DNA from: Auanema rhodensis | Lineage: Eukaryota; Nematoda; Chromadorea; Rhabditida; Rhabditidae | Reading direction: 5' to 3' | Assembly: GCA_964057225.1 (NCBI GenBank) | Contig: OZ059899.1 | Coordinates: 11,284,001-11,348,000 of the forward strand | Length of the DNA stretch: 64,000 nt | Shown here: one piece after another, positions 13,518 to 24,371 of the stretch | How positions within the stretch are numbered: the stretch's first letter is position 1 | How the letters are laid out: each line of letters begins with the position of its first letter | Program-made: the position numbers and the translations under genes | The notes under the pieces: generated by a model | The model's database searches: none | Seen by the model: the letters and a program-made list of their open reading frames with translations, nothing else | Told to the model about the DNA's origin: nothing

Positions 13518-14109
13518 TACGAAAGTACGAAATAACAAAGCGCTGATTATAGGAAACGTGAATGAATGCAGATATTCTCAATTCCGATTCATTAACTAGA
13601 TCGTGGTCAGCATTTTACAACATTGATAAAATAGAAACTGAGAAAAAAACATCAACAAATGACACTATTAACTTGGTTTTTTGAACAGCTTTTTTATATT
13701 TCTTTTTTCACTATGAGAGAACTTATATTTATTGCTTTTTCAAAATTTTCCATTTTTAACATTATACATCTTGACTATCACACATTGAGAACAACAGATG
13801 GCAATGTTGGTTGTCACGTCATATTTCATGCAGTTAGATTTTCAGACACATTAATACCTTTGACCATTCTTCTTATGAGTTTTGTAACGATAGATCGTAA
13901 TAGGAAATGAATTGCTATAATATGAAAAAATACAAGACATAGTCAACATTGATTTCCCCAAATAGTATCATGTTTGCTTGTTATTCAATTAGAACACTTA
14001 TTTTTTGATTGTTTTCTTCAAATATTCTTTTTTTTTTTAACAAAGTTATGACTGAGATCAAAATTTGAACTTACTTTTGAACAATTAAACAGAAATTTAA
14101 AAAATAATT

Positions 14110-14182
14110 GCCGCCAGCAGGGGTCGAACCTGCGACCTTGGGCTTATTAGACCCACGCTCTAACCGACTGAGCTATGGCGGC
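14110..14182 (-). tRNA. tRNA-Ile(AAT), copy 22
   Basis: Body matches the reference, with the ataatt 3' flank. Confidence 0.95.
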
Positions 14183-14776
14183 TACGAAAGTACGAAATAA
14201 CAAAGCGCTGATTATAGGAAACGTGAATGAATGCAGATATTCTCAATTCCGATTCATTAACTAGATCGTGGTCAGCATTTTACAACATTGATAAAATAGA
14301 AACTGAGAAAAAAACATCAACAAATGACACTATTAACTTGGTTTTTTGAACAGCTTTTTTATATTTCTTTTTTCACTATGAGAGAACTTATATTTATTGC
14401 TTTTTCAAAATTTTCCATTTTTAACATTATGCATCTTGACTATCACACATTGAGAACAACAGATGGCAATGTTGGTTGTCACGTCATATTTCATGCAGTT
14501 AGATTTTCAGACACATTAATACCTTTGACCATTCTTCTTATGAGTTTTGTAACGATAGATCGTAATAGGAAATGAATTGCTATAATATGAAAAAATACAA
14601 GACATAGTCAACATTGATTTCCCCAAATAGTATCATGTTTGCTTGTTATTCAATTAGAACACTTATTTTTTGATTGTTTTCTTCAAATATTCTTTTTTTT
14701 TCTTTAACAAAGTTATGACTGAGATCAAAATTTGAACTTACTTTTGAACAATTGAACAGAAATTTAAAAAATATTT

Positions 14777-14849
14777 TCCGCCAGCAGGGGTCGAACCTGC
14801 GACCTTGGGCTTATTAGACCCACGCTCTAACCGACTGAGCTATGGCGGC
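14777..14849 (-). tRNA. tRNA-Ile(AAT), copy 23, acceptor-end variant
   Basis: C72 is A. This is the fourth copy carrying the change. Confidence 0.88.
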
Positions 14850-15439
14850 TACGAAAGTACGAAATAACAAAGCGCTGATTATAGGAAACGTGAATGAATG
14901 CAGATATTCTCAATTCCGATTCATTAACTAGATCGTGGTCAGCATTTTACAACATTGATAAAATAGAAACTGAGAAAAAAACATCAACAAATGACACTAT
15001 TAACTTGATTTTTTGAACAGCTTTTTTATATTTTTTTTTCACTATGAGAGAACTTATATTTATTGCTTTTTCAAAATTTTCCATTTTTAACATTATACAT
15101 CTTGACTATCACACATTGAGAACAACAGTTGGCAATGTTGGTTGTCACGTCATATTTCATGCAGTTAGATTTTCAGACACATTAATACCTTTGACCATTC
15201 TTCTTATGAGTTTTGTAACGATAGATCGTAATAGGAAATGAATTGCTATAATATGAAAAAATACAAGACATAGTCAACATTGATTTCCCCAAATAGTATC
15301 ATGTTTGCTTGTTATTCAATTAGAACACTTATTTTTTGATTGTTTTCTTCAAATATTCTTTTTTTTTTAACAAAGTTATGACTGAGATCAAAATTTGAAC
15401 TTACTTTTGAACAATTAAACAGAAATTTAAAAAATAATT

Positions 15440-15512
15440 GCCGCCAGCAGGGGTCGAACCTGCGACCTTGGGCTTATTAGACCCACGCTCTAACCGACTG
15501 AGCTATGGCGGC
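15440..15512 (-). tRNA. tRNA-Ile(AAT), copy 24
   Basis: Body matches the reference, with the ataatt 3' flank. Confidence 0.95.
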
Positions 15513-16106
15513 TACGAAAGAACGAAATAACAAAGCGCTGATTATAGGAAACGTGAATGAATGCAGATATTCTCAATTCCGATTCATTAACTAGATCGTG
15601 GTCAGCATTTTACAACATTGATAAAATAGAAACTGAGAAAAAAACATCAACAAATGACACTATTAACTTGGTTTTTTGAACAGCTTTTTTATATTTCTTT
15701 TTTCACTATGAGAGAACTTATATTTATTGCTTTTTCAAAATTTTCCATTTTTAACATTATACATCTTGACTATCACACATTGAGAACAACAGATGGCAAT
15801 GTTGGTTGTCACGTCATATTTCATGCAGTTAGATTTTCAGACACATTAATACCTTTGACCATTCTTCTTATGAGTTTTGTAACGATAGATCGTAATAGGA
15901 AATGAATTGCTATAATATGAAAAAATACAAGACATAGTCAACATTGATTTCCCCAAATAGTATCATGTTTGCTTGTTATTCAATTAGAACACTTATTTTT
16001 TGATTGTTTTCTTCAAATATTCTTTTTTTTTCTTTAACAAAGTTATGACTGAGATCAAAATTTGAACTTACTTTTGAACAATTGAACAGAAATTTAAAAA
16101 ATATTT

Positions 16107-16179
16107 GCCGCCAGCAGGGGTCGAACCTGCGACCTTGGGCTTATTAGACCCACGCTCTAACCGACTGAGCTATGGCGGC
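16107..16179 (-). tRNA. tRNA-Ile(AAT), copy 25
   Basis: Matches the reference copy. Confidence 0.95.
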
Positions 16180-16771
16180 TACGAAAGTAAGAAATAACAA
16201 AGCGCTGATTATAGGAAACGTGAATGAATGCAGATATTCTCAATTCCGATTCATTAACTAGATCGTGGTCAGCATTTTACAACATTGATAAAATAGAAAC
16301 TGAGAAAAAAACATCAACAAATGACACTATTAACTTGGTTTTTTGAACAGCTTTTTTATATTTCTTTTTTCACTATGAGAGAACTTATATTTATTGCTTT
16401 TTCAAAATTTTCCATTTTTAACATTATACATCTTGACTATCACACATTGAGAACAACAGTTGGCAATGTTGGTTGTCACGTCATATTTCATGCAGTTAGA
16501 TTTTCAGACACATTAATACTTTTGAATATTCTTCTTATGAGTTTTGTAACGATAGATCGTAATAGGAAATGAATTGCTATAATATGAAAAAATACAAGAC
16601 ATAGTCAACATTGATTTCCCCAAATAGTATCATGTTTGCTTGTTATTCAATTAGAACACTTATTTTTTGATTGTTTTCTTCAAATATTCTTTTTTTTTTT
16701 AACAAAGTTATGACTGAGATCAAAATTTGAACTTACTTTTGAACAATTAAACAGAAATTTAAAAAATATTT

Positions 16772-16844
16772 GCCGCCAGCAGGGGTCGAACCTGCGACCT
16801 TGGGCTTATTAGACCCACGCTCTAACCGACTGAGCTATGGCGGC
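16772..16844 (-). tRNA. tRNA-Ile(AAT), copy 26
   Basis: Matches the reference. An LTR element begins 46 bp beyond its 5' end (at 16890), so its normal upstream flank is replaced beyond about -45. Confidence 0.95.
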
Positions 16845-16889
16845 TACGAAAGTACGAAATAACAAAGCGCTGATTATAGGAAACGTGAA

Positions 16890-17302
16890 CGTTCCATGTT
16901 GGTTCCCCAGGGTTCCGGCTGGGTAACCACATGGAATTACTTTCTTTTCTTCCAAATATAAATGATAAAGAGCATAGAGAGAAAGGTTTATTTATGATAA
17001 AGTATACAAATTACAATAATAAAAGTTACATAATGATTCCTAGTCGCAGCCCAAAGGACTCGTAAGGAAACCTTATATAGTATTCCTTACGAGCATAAAA
17101 AGTGGTTATATCAGGTCCGCGGAACTTGGTTCCGCTTGAATTGGGCTTTCTTTAATTAAACTTAATATGAAAAAATGTTCGTTCATTGTTGCATTGAATT
17201 CCTGTTTCTCAAATGTAGCGTCAGCTATTTGTTTTTATAATGTTCCGTTTTATAAGCGATTGACGTTGTCAATCGCTCTACTTATAGGACACGTATGGAA
17301 CA
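16890..17302 (-). repeat. 3' LTR of the non-autonomous element
   Basis: A 413 bp direct repeat of 20676-21088, identical as far as compared by eye. On the minus strand it runs TGTTCCATACG...CATGGAACG. An AATAAA polyadenylation signal is on the minus strand at 16987-16992. It contains three perfect hairpins: 17059-17069/17083-17093, 17119-17125/17129-17135 and 17255-17264/17268-17277. Confidence 0.9.
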
Positions 17303-17506
17303 TGCCTAATATCGAAAAAGTAGCTGACCTCAGCTACGTCGAGAAAGTGAAATTCCATGCAAATGTGAAAGTTGTATGAAATGTTTCAAAAAATAAAAGA
17401 ATACTTATAATACAGAACAATTTTATGAGAAAAAATAAAGGAAAACAATGTAATTACAAAATAATATATCATATATCATACTGGGAATCTTTCAAAAGTT
17501 CTTTTT
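17303..17506 (-). other. 3' untranslated segment of the non-autonomous element
   Basis: 204 bp between the last ORF stop and the 3' LTR. AT-rich, with no clear polypurine tract next to the LTR. Confidence 0.5.
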
Positions 17507-18109
17507 TTAGTCTTCTTCATAATACTGGTGTATCTCTGGTAATGGTGATGATCCTAGGTCGTGGAGAAGATCCATAGTCTTGTTGCATAAATCCGTTTTT
17601 CTTTCCATTTCTTCCTTGGTGGTTGCTGGTGATGCCAGAAATATTTGTAGAGCATTTATAATGCTTTTTCTTGCCTCTGTGGATGGCAGTTCGCTGCAAT
17701 GTTGCAGGCTCCATTCTTGATAGGCCGAATGGGTCTCGGCAATAATCCAGTTTGGTGTCTGCTGTTCTGGTGAATCGCAACTAGGTGAATAACCTAGTTG
17801 GTCCCTTAGTTCAGCAATGGCATCTCGGATGACACCTGCTGTGTTGGTCCATGGTCCTATGCAGTGGTCAACCTCCGACAGTCGATCCTTGTCGTATTGG
17901 TAACATAGGATTTTGAGCGTTTCAGTACTGGTGTTCGCTCTTGTTAGTCCTTGAACTAACTCTTTCAGGATCTTCTCTTTCCTGGGGCGGTTGGCGATGG
18001 TATTGGCGCCTAGCTGCTTCAATTCTCTTAGTAATAGTTGAATTGAAAGCCATCTCTTTTTGGCCATCATGAGGGGAATTTCGACGGCTTCAGGAAGTTG
18101 GGTGGACAT
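17507..18109 (-). CDS. Hypothetical 200-aa helical protein of the LTR element
   Basis: Starts at ATG (MSTQLPEAVE) and ends EIHQYYEED. I do not recognise the family. It is hydrophilic and predicted mostly helical, rich in Leu, Glu and Lys, with no signal peptide, membrane segment, zinc knuckle or protease/RT motif. A conspicuous central stretch reads WTNTAGVIRDAIAELRDQLG. It is the last ORF before the 3' LTR, which is the envelope or accessory position in other LTR elements, but nothing in the sequence shows an Env. It may be a captured or element-specific protein. The frame is intact over 200 codons and codon composition is less AT-rich than the flanks, which supports real coding. Confidence 0.6.
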   Translation of the reverse strand: MSTQLPEAVEIPLMMAKKRWLSIQLLLRELKQLGANTIANRPRKEKILKELVQGLTRANTSTETLKILCYQYDKDRLSEVDHCIGPWTNTAGVIRDAIAELRDQLGYSPSCDSPEQQTPNWIIAETHSAYQEWSLQHCSELPSTEARKSIINALQIFLASPATTKEEMERKTDLCNKTMDLLHDLGSSPLPEIHQYYEED

Positions 18110-18477
18110 TGTTATCTTTGTTACTGTTTTCTGTCCTTTTATCCTTTTAAAACTAGGTCGGTCTGTTCCTTCCTTTTTGTCGCCTCCTTTTTGATCAGTT
18201 AGGTGAAAAAGTGATGAAGATTGGTAATTAAAACTTTGCAGTGATTTTTGAAAGATTCCAAGTATGATGTATAACTTTATTTTGAAATTTTGGTTATTAA
18301 TACAATATTTTTATGAGAGTGAAAAATACAAATGTACAATAATTTGTGTAGAATTTTATGTCTTACTTAAATGAGAAAAAAATATATATATAGGTTCAAG
18401 TTTAGATGGAAATTATGAAAATTATGAAAATGGTATTATACTTTTTGTGATTTTTATATAGAAATTATGGATTTTTA
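18110..18477. other. Intergenic spacer in the non-autonomous element
   Basis: 368 bp, strongly AT-rich, between two minus-strand frames. No motif or conserved frame seen. Confidence 0.5.
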
Positions 18478-18867
18478 CTATTGTTCTAGCTTCTTACTTG
18501 TAGTCCCAATAACTGTTGACGGTCTTTTCTTATGGATGACTGGTACTGTTGGTGCCACGAAGTTTGGGTCCGGGATCTGACTCTTCGAAACTCTCTTCTT
18601 CGGCTCTGTTACTGGTATGGTGCTGTGATACCTTATCGGCACATGATAAGGCTTTGCTGGCGTTGTAGGAGAATTATCTTCTAATCCCAATGCCAATTTA
18701 AGTGCTGAACTCCATTTCTTAATTGTGGGTGGCTCCTTCTTCCGTTCCTCATACAATTCTTTTCTTGCGTTTTCTTCTATTTTCTCTGATAGTTTGGTGA
18801 ATTTCGAGGAAGAGGAGAAGAAAGAATAGCAGTATTTGGGTATGAAAATGATATTTGAGAATAATCT
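18478..18867 (-). CDS. Hypothetical basic protein, second frame of the LTR element
   Basis: A minus-strand frame open from 18867 to a stop at 18478. It contains an Asp/Glu/Lys-rich helix (SEKIEENARKELYEERKKEP) followed by a Pro/Thr/Lys-rich tail ending TSKKLEQ. No ATG is present in its first half; the first candidate start is a TTG at 18756. It overlaps the upstream ORF by about 90 nt in the -1 frame, so it may be made as a frameshift extension of that ORF. Family unknown. It could also be the remains of one longer gene after an indel. Confidence 0.5.
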   Translation of the reverse strand, partial: RLFSNIIFIPKYCYSFFSSSSKFTKLSEKIEENARKELYEERKKEPPTIKKWSSALKLALGLEDNSPTTPAKPYHVPIRYHSTIPVTEPKKRVSKSQIPDPNFVAPTVPVIHKKRPSTVIGTTSKKLEQ

Positions 18868-19214
18868 TTACAAGGGGAAGTATTTGTGCTAACATAGCTA
18901 GAGCTTTTGATAACGTTAGAATTGCGTTTAGGAGTTTGTTTGTTAATAGACGTTTTAATTTTACTAAGAGTAATAGCGTGGCGAGAAGTTTTAATAGCTG
19001 TTGTGCCTATTTTCTTCGCGGGGGTACCCGGTATAGCGGGTGGTTTCTTTGCAGCATTAGGTCGGCGCTTCGTGTCCGGCTCATAAACATTTGGAGGTCC
19101 TCTTTTTCTTTGATTCCGCTCGAGTACTGGCTCGACGTGCGTATCATTACCGGGGGCTGCGCTCTGTGAATTTGTTTTATCCTGCGGAGGATTTTTACTC
19201 TTCGAGTCCGTCAT
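18777..19214 (-). CDS. Hypothetical Lys/Pro/Ser-rich protein (145 aa), Gag-like position
   Basis: Starts at ATG (MTDSKSKNPP) and ends NSPNYQRK. It is highly basic and low in complexity, with repeated KK, KR and TPK motifs and no recognisable domain. It is the first ORF after the primer site and leader, the position of gag in autonomous elements, and its basic, disordered nature suits nucleic-acid binding; that is inference only. No capsid fold or CCHC zinc knuckle is visible. Confidence 0.5.
   Translation of the reverse strand: MTDSKSKNPPQDKTNSQSAAPGNDTHVEPVLERNQRKRGPPNVYEPDTKRRPNAAKKPPAIPGTPAKKIGTTAIKTSRHAITLSKIKTSINKQTPKRNSNVIKSSSYVSTNTSPCKDYSQISFSYPNTAILSSPLPRNSPNYQRK
18834..18840 (-). 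other. Candidate -1 frameshift heptamer C CCA AAT
   Basis: Within the overlap of the two basic frames, the minus strand reads C-CCA-AAT in the zero frame. This is the X XXY YYZ pattern of -1 slippery sites. A -1 slip here enters the frame open from 18867 to 18478. No strong downstream stem or pseudoknot was verified. Confidence 0.35.
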
Positions 19215-19985
19215 CTTGTTGGTTTTCCTGGAAAGGAAATTATTATACCAACGATGCGAATCTTATAAAAATATATATACAACGTGAGAGGCAATATGGG
19301 GTTGTATGCGTGACGCTTGCTAGGGGGCCAGCCTGCAGCGAATCTTCTAACGGAGAATTGCTCAATCGGGTACATACACGGGCCTGTGACCGGTGCGCCC
19401 TTTCTAGGATCAAGTTCCCATCTCTCGAATAGGCGTGAAATATACGACGGTGATCTAAGCAGTATTCCCTTTCAGTCTTTCGACAAGATTAGGTGCTCAG
19501 GCCTCGAACATTCACTTTCCCAGACTTCTCTTGCCTATGAAAAATTACAGAAATCGCTCCCTTAACGAAATTCTGCTCCCCTGATTTTTCATGGTGAGAC
19601 CACTCTAACACTTTCATTCTCGACTAATTCTGTCGTAATTTTCAAATTTGCAAAAATAGGACCAAAAAGGGATCTTCAAAATCAGGAATGCGTACGTCTT
19701 ATATCAAAAATAGTGGTTGCCTCCGCTCAGTTCTCGAGACAGTCTGGTATTGCTTCTCACGGGCTACTTTTAGGATCAAAATGCAAAATTGTAAATCTTA
19801 GGTTCGGGATTCAGATAAAAAATTTCAAAATTATTTGGCTGTTTTCTGGGTTATATTAGGAAGAAGAAAAAAAATAATAGTAATAAGAGAGGGAAAAAGA
19901 TAAAATTTAAAAGAAGATAAAAGAAAAATAAAATAGGAATATAGTAGGAATATAGTAGGAATATAGTACTAGTATAGAATAGTTT

Positions 19986-20060
<75 letters not shown>

Positions 20061-20660
20061 GAGTAATACATTTTAAAGGATAGAATAGAAATTAATGAAT
20101 TTTAATATATATAAAACAATGAATTTTTTGATGATTCATGAAAGAAATTAATTCATTTTTCATTCAAAAATTGTTTGAAACTTTATAACAAAAATTTATG
20201 AGAGATAGAATAGATTTTGATTAAAAAAACAGAAAAAGAAAAGATTGACAGAAAAAAAAATATCGAAATACCTTTCTTTGAATGAATAAATATAAAAGAA
20301 TTTCAAATTAATTTATGATAGTTATAAACAAAGTTTTTCCTCAAAAATGAAAGAAAGATCTTAGAATATGGATAAAAATCAAAATGTTTCTTTTAAATGA
20401 ATGAATATAAAATTTCAAAATTAAGTTGTTTCAAAATATATCTTTTTAAATAAATGTATATAAGATTTCAGTATTAATTTATGAATCAAAATCAAAATAA
20501 AGTTTTTTTGAATGAATGAAATAAAGAAGAGAAAGATTTCAAATTAAATTCATATAGCATAATCGAAATATAATTCTTTAATTAGATGTATGAAAGACAA
20601 CAAAATTAAATTTATGTAGCGAAATATGGTTCTTAGAGATTCGTCGGTTATAGACGAATT
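19215..20660 (-). other. Leader region of the non-autonomous element
   Basis: About 1.45 kb between the primer site and the first ATG (on the minus strand). It is very AT-rich with A- and T-runs, and contains a long AT dinucleotide tract. Short frames on the plus strand here (19091-19565) are judged to be chance frames. No gene seen. Confidence 0.5.
19991..20057. repeat. (AT)n microsatellite
   Basis: An uninterrupted run of about 33 AT dinucleotides. Confidence 0.97.
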
Positions 20661-20675
20661 TCGGTGGAACCTCCA
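20661..20675 (-). promoter_or_regulatory. Primer binding site, tRNA-Gln type
   Basis: Immediately after the 5' LTR the minus strand reads TGGAGGTTCCACCGA. This complements the 3' end of metazoan tRNA-Gln (GGTGGAACCTCCA) over 15 nt with no spacer. It fixes the element's orientation and LTR boundary. Confidence 0.85.
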
Positions 20676-21088
20676 CGTTCCATGTTGGTTCCCCAGGGTT
20701 CCGGCTGGGTAACCACATGGAATTACTTTCTTTTCTTCCAAATATAAATGATAAAGAGCATAGAGAGAAAGGTTTATTTATGATAAAGTATACAAATTAC
20801 AATAATAAAAGTTACATAATGATTCCTAGTCGCAGCCCAAAGGACTCGTAAGGAAACCTTATATAGTATTCCTTACGAGCATAAAAAGTGGTTATATCAG
20901 GTCCGCGGAACTTGGTTCCGCTTGAATTGGGCTTTCTTTAATTAAACTTAATATGAAAAAATGTTCGTTCATTGTTGCATTGAATTCCTGTTTCTCAAAT
21001 GTAGCGTCAGCTATTTGTTTTTATAATGTTCCGTTTTATAAGCGATTGACGTTGTCAATCGCTCTACTTATAGGACACGTATGGAACA
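20676..21088 (-). repeat. 5' LTR of the non-autonomous element
   Basis: 413 bp copy of the left LTR, no difference seen by eye. The three hairpins recur at 20845-20879, 20905-20921 and 21041-21063. It is followed by the TGAA target duplication and resumed satellite. Confidence 0.9.
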
Positions 21089-21639
21089 TGAATGAATGCA
21101 GATATTCTCAATTCCGATTCATTAACTAGATCGTGGTCAGCATTTTACAACATTGATAAAATAGAAACTGAGAAAAAAACATCAACAAATGACACTATTA
21201 ACTTGGTTTTTTGAACAGCTTTTTTATATTTTTTTTTCACTATGAGAGAACTTATATTTATTGCTTTTTCAAAATTTTCCATTTTTAACATTATACATCT
21301 TGACTATCACACATTGAGAACAACAGTTGGCAATGTTGGTTGTCACGTCATATTTCATGCAGTTAGATTTTCAGACACATTAATACCTTTGACCATTCTT
21401 CTTATGAGTTTTGTAACGATAGATCGTAATAGGAAATGAATTGCTATAATATGAAAAAATACAAGACATAGTCAACATTGATTTCCCCAAATAGTATCAT
21501 GTTTGCTTGTTATTCAATTAGAACACTTATTTTTTGATTGTTTTCTTCAAATATTCTTTTTTTTCTTTAACAAAGTTATGACTGAGATCAAAATTTGAAC
21601 TTACTTTTGAACAATTAAACAGAAATTTAAAAAATATTT

Positions 21640-21712
21640 GCCGCCAGCAGGGGTCGAACCTGCGACCTTGGGCTTATTAGACCCACGCTCTAACCGACTG
21701 AGCTATGGCGGC
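21640..21712 (-). tRNA. tRNA-Ile(AAT), copy 27
   Basis: Matches the reference copy. Confidence 0.95.
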
Positions 21713-22303
21713 TACGAAAGTACGAAATAACAAAGCGCTGATTATAGGAAACGTGAATGAATGCAGATATTCTCAATTCCGATTCATTAACTAGATCGTG
21801 GTCAGCATTTTACAACATTGATAAAATAGAAACTGAGAAAAAAACATCAACAAATGACACTATTAACTTGGTTTTTTGAACAGCTTTTTTATATTTCTTT
21901 TTTCACTATGAGAGAACTTATATTTATTGCTTTTTCAAAATTTTCCATTTTTAACATTATGCATCTTGACTATCACACATTGAGAACAACAGATGGCAAT
22001 GTTGGTTGTCACGTCATATTTCATGCAGTTAGATTTTCAGACACATTAACACCTTTGACCATTCTTCTTATGAGTTTTGTAACGATAGATCGTAATAGGA
22101 AATGAATTGCTATAATATGAAAAAATACAAGACATAGTCAACATTGATTTCCCCAAATAGTATCATGTTTGCTTGTTATTCAATTAGAACACTTATTTTT
22201 TGATTGTTTTCTTCAAATATTCTTTTTTTTTTAACAAAGTTATGACTGAGATCAAAATTTGAACTTACTTTTGAACAATTAAACAGAAATTTAAAAAATA
22301 TTT

Positions 22304-22376
22304 GCCGCCAGCAGGGGTCGAACCTGCGACCTTGGGCTTATTAGACCCACGCTCTAACCGACTGAGCTATGGCGGC
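22304..22376 (-). tRNA. tRNA-Ile(AAT), copy 28
   Basis: Body matches the reference. The base just upstream of the mature 5' end region differs (ggctgcg for ggctacg). Confidence 0.95.
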
Positions 22377-22966
22377 TGCGAAAGTACGAAATAACAAAGC
22401 GCTGATTATAGGAAACGTGAATGAATGCAGATATTCTCAATTCCGATTCATTAACTAGATCGTGGTCAGCATTTTACAACATTGATAAAATAGAAACTGA
22501 GAAAAAAACATCAACAAATGACACTATTAACTTGGTTTTTTGAACAGCTTTTTTATATTTCTTTTTTCACTATGAGAGAACTTATATTTATTGCTTTTTC
22601 AAAATTTTCCATTTTTAACATTATGCATCTTGACTATCACACATTGAGAACAACAGATGGCAATGTTGGTTGTCACGTCATATTTCATGCAGTTAGATTT
22701 TCAGACACATTAATACCTTTGACCATTCTTCTTATGAGTTTTGTAACGATAGATCGTAATAGGAAATGAATTGCTATAATATGAAAAAATACAAGACATA
22801 GTCAACATTGATTTCCCCAAATAGTATCATGTTTGCTTGTTATTCAATTAGAACACTTATTTTTTGATTGTTTTTTTCAAATATTCTTTTTTTTTAACAA
22901 AGTTATGACTGAGATCAAAATTTGAACTTACTTTTGAACAATTGAACAGAAATTTAAAAAATATTT

Positions 22967-23039
22967 GCCGCCAGCAGGGGTCGAACCTGCGATCTTGGGC
23001 TTATTAGACCCACGCTCTAACCGACTGAGCTATGGCGGC
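22967..23039 (-). tRNA. tRNA-Ile(AAT), copy 29, G46A variant
   Basis: Variable loop AGGTC is AGATC. The stems are intact, so the copy may still work. Confidence 0.9.
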
Positions 23040-23631
23040 TACGAAAGAACGAAATAACAAAGCGCTGATTATAGGAAACGTGAATGAATGCAGATATTCT
23101 CAATTCCGATTCATTAACTAGATCGTGGTCAGCATTTTACAACATTGATAAAATAGAAACTGAGAAAAAAACATCAACAAATGACACTATTAACTTGGTT
23201 TTTTGAACAGCTTTTTTATATTTCTTTTTTCACTATGAGAGAACTTATATTTATTGCTTTTTCAAAATTTTCCATTTTTAACATTATACATCTTGACTAT
23301 CACACATTGAGAACAACAGTTGGCAATGTTGGTTGTCACGTCATATTTCATGCAGTTAGATTTTCAGACACATTAATACCTTTGACCATTCTTCTCATGA
23401 GTTTTGTAACGATAGATCGTAATAGGAAATGAATTGCTATAATATGAAAAAATACAAGACATAGTCAACATTGATTACCCCAAATAGTATCATGTTTGCT
23501 TGTTATTCAATTAGAACACTTATTTTTTGATTGTTTTCTTCAAATATTCTTTTTTTTTTTAACAAAGTTATGACTGAGATCAAAATTTGAACTTACTTTT
23601 GAACAATTAAACAGAAATTTAAAAAATATTT

Positions 23632-23704
23632 GCCGCCAGCAGGGGTCGAACCTGCGATCTTGGGCTTATTAGACCCACGCTCTAACCGACTGAGCTATGG
23701 CGGC
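23632..23704 (-). tRNA. tRNA-Ile(AAT), copy 30, G46A variant
   Basis: Same G46A change as its neighbour copy 29, indicating copying between adjacent units. Confidence 0.9.
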
Positions 23705-24298
23705 TACGAAAGTACGAAATAACAAAGCGCTGATTATAGGAAACGTGAATGAATGCAGATATTCTCAATTCCGATTCATTAACTAGATCGTGGTCAGCAT
23801 TTTACAACATTGATAAAATAGAAACTGAGAAAAAAACATCAACAAATGACACTATTAACTTGGTTTTTTGAACAGCTTTTTTATATTTCTTTTTTCACTA
23901 TGAGAGAACTTATATTTATTGCTTTTTCAAAATTTTCCATTTTTAACATTATGCATCTTGACTATCACACATTGAGAACAACAGATGGCAATGTTGGTTG
24001 TCACGTCATATTTCATGCAGTTAGATTTTCAGACACATTAATACCTTTGACCATTCTTCTTATGAGTTTTGTAACGATAGATCGTAATAGGAAATGAATT
24101 GCTATAATATGAAAAAATACAAGACATAGTCAACATTGATTTCCCCAAATAGTATCATGTTTGCTTGTTATTCAATTAGAACACTTATTTTTTGATTGTT
24201 TTCTTCAAATATTCTTTTTTTTTCTTTAACAAAGTTATGACTGAGATCAAAATTTGAACTTACTTTTGAACAATTGAACAGAAATTTAAAAAATATTT

Positions 24299-24371
24299 GC
24301 CGCCAGCAGGGGTCGAACCTGCGACCTTGGGCTTATTAGACCCACGCTCTAACCGACTGAGCTATGGCGGC
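24299..24371 (-). tRNA. tRNA-Ile(AAT), copy 31
   Basis: Matches the reference copy. Confidence 0.95.

Larger units (their letters stand above)
1..16889. repeat. tRNA-Ile satellite array, block 1 (~665 bp unit)
   Basis: About 25 head-to-tail units with a period of 663-668 bp. Each holds one minus-strand tRNA, a variable T-rich tract (interrupted by C in some units) on the 3' side of the tRNA, and about 400 bp of AT-rich spacer. Units differ by a few substitutions and by T-tract length. Short frames of 65-83 codons in the spacer are not judged to be genes: they are cut by a TGG-to-TGA change or a one-base deletion in many units. The block ends where an LTR element enters at 16890. Confidence 0.97.
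16890..21088 (-). mobile_element. Non-autonomous LTR retroelement (4.2 kb)
   Basis: Two 413 bp direct LTRs flank a 3.4 kb body with no reverse transcriptase, integrase or protease. The 4 bp sequence TGAA flanks it (16886-16889 and 21089-21092), and removing the element restores the satellite unit exactly. The orientation is minus: a primer binding site for tRNA-Gln lies directly left of the right LTR. Three open frames of unknown function are on the minus strand. LTR ends (GTTCC...GGAACG) and primer site match the gypsy-like elements in this window, so it could be mobilised by them. The class resembles LARD-type elements, although those usually lack ORFs. Confidence 0.88.

Noticed and set aside
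1..16889. CRISPR array
   Set aside because: Repeats are 665 bp long and contain whole tRNA genes, with no short unique spacers. The context is eukaryotic.
17167..17379. A 70-codon plus-strand frame across the LTR of the non-autonomous element
   Set aside because: It spans the LTR/body boundary against the element's orientation and has no protein-like features.
18855..19565. Three plus-strand frames opposite the basic ORF of the non-autonomous element
   Set aside because: They are antisense shadows of the minus-strand frame and its leader, with no domain.
19991..20057. The long AT run as a centromere or recombination signal
   Set aside because: It is a simple microsatellite within one retroelement. 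Nothing around it supports a special role.
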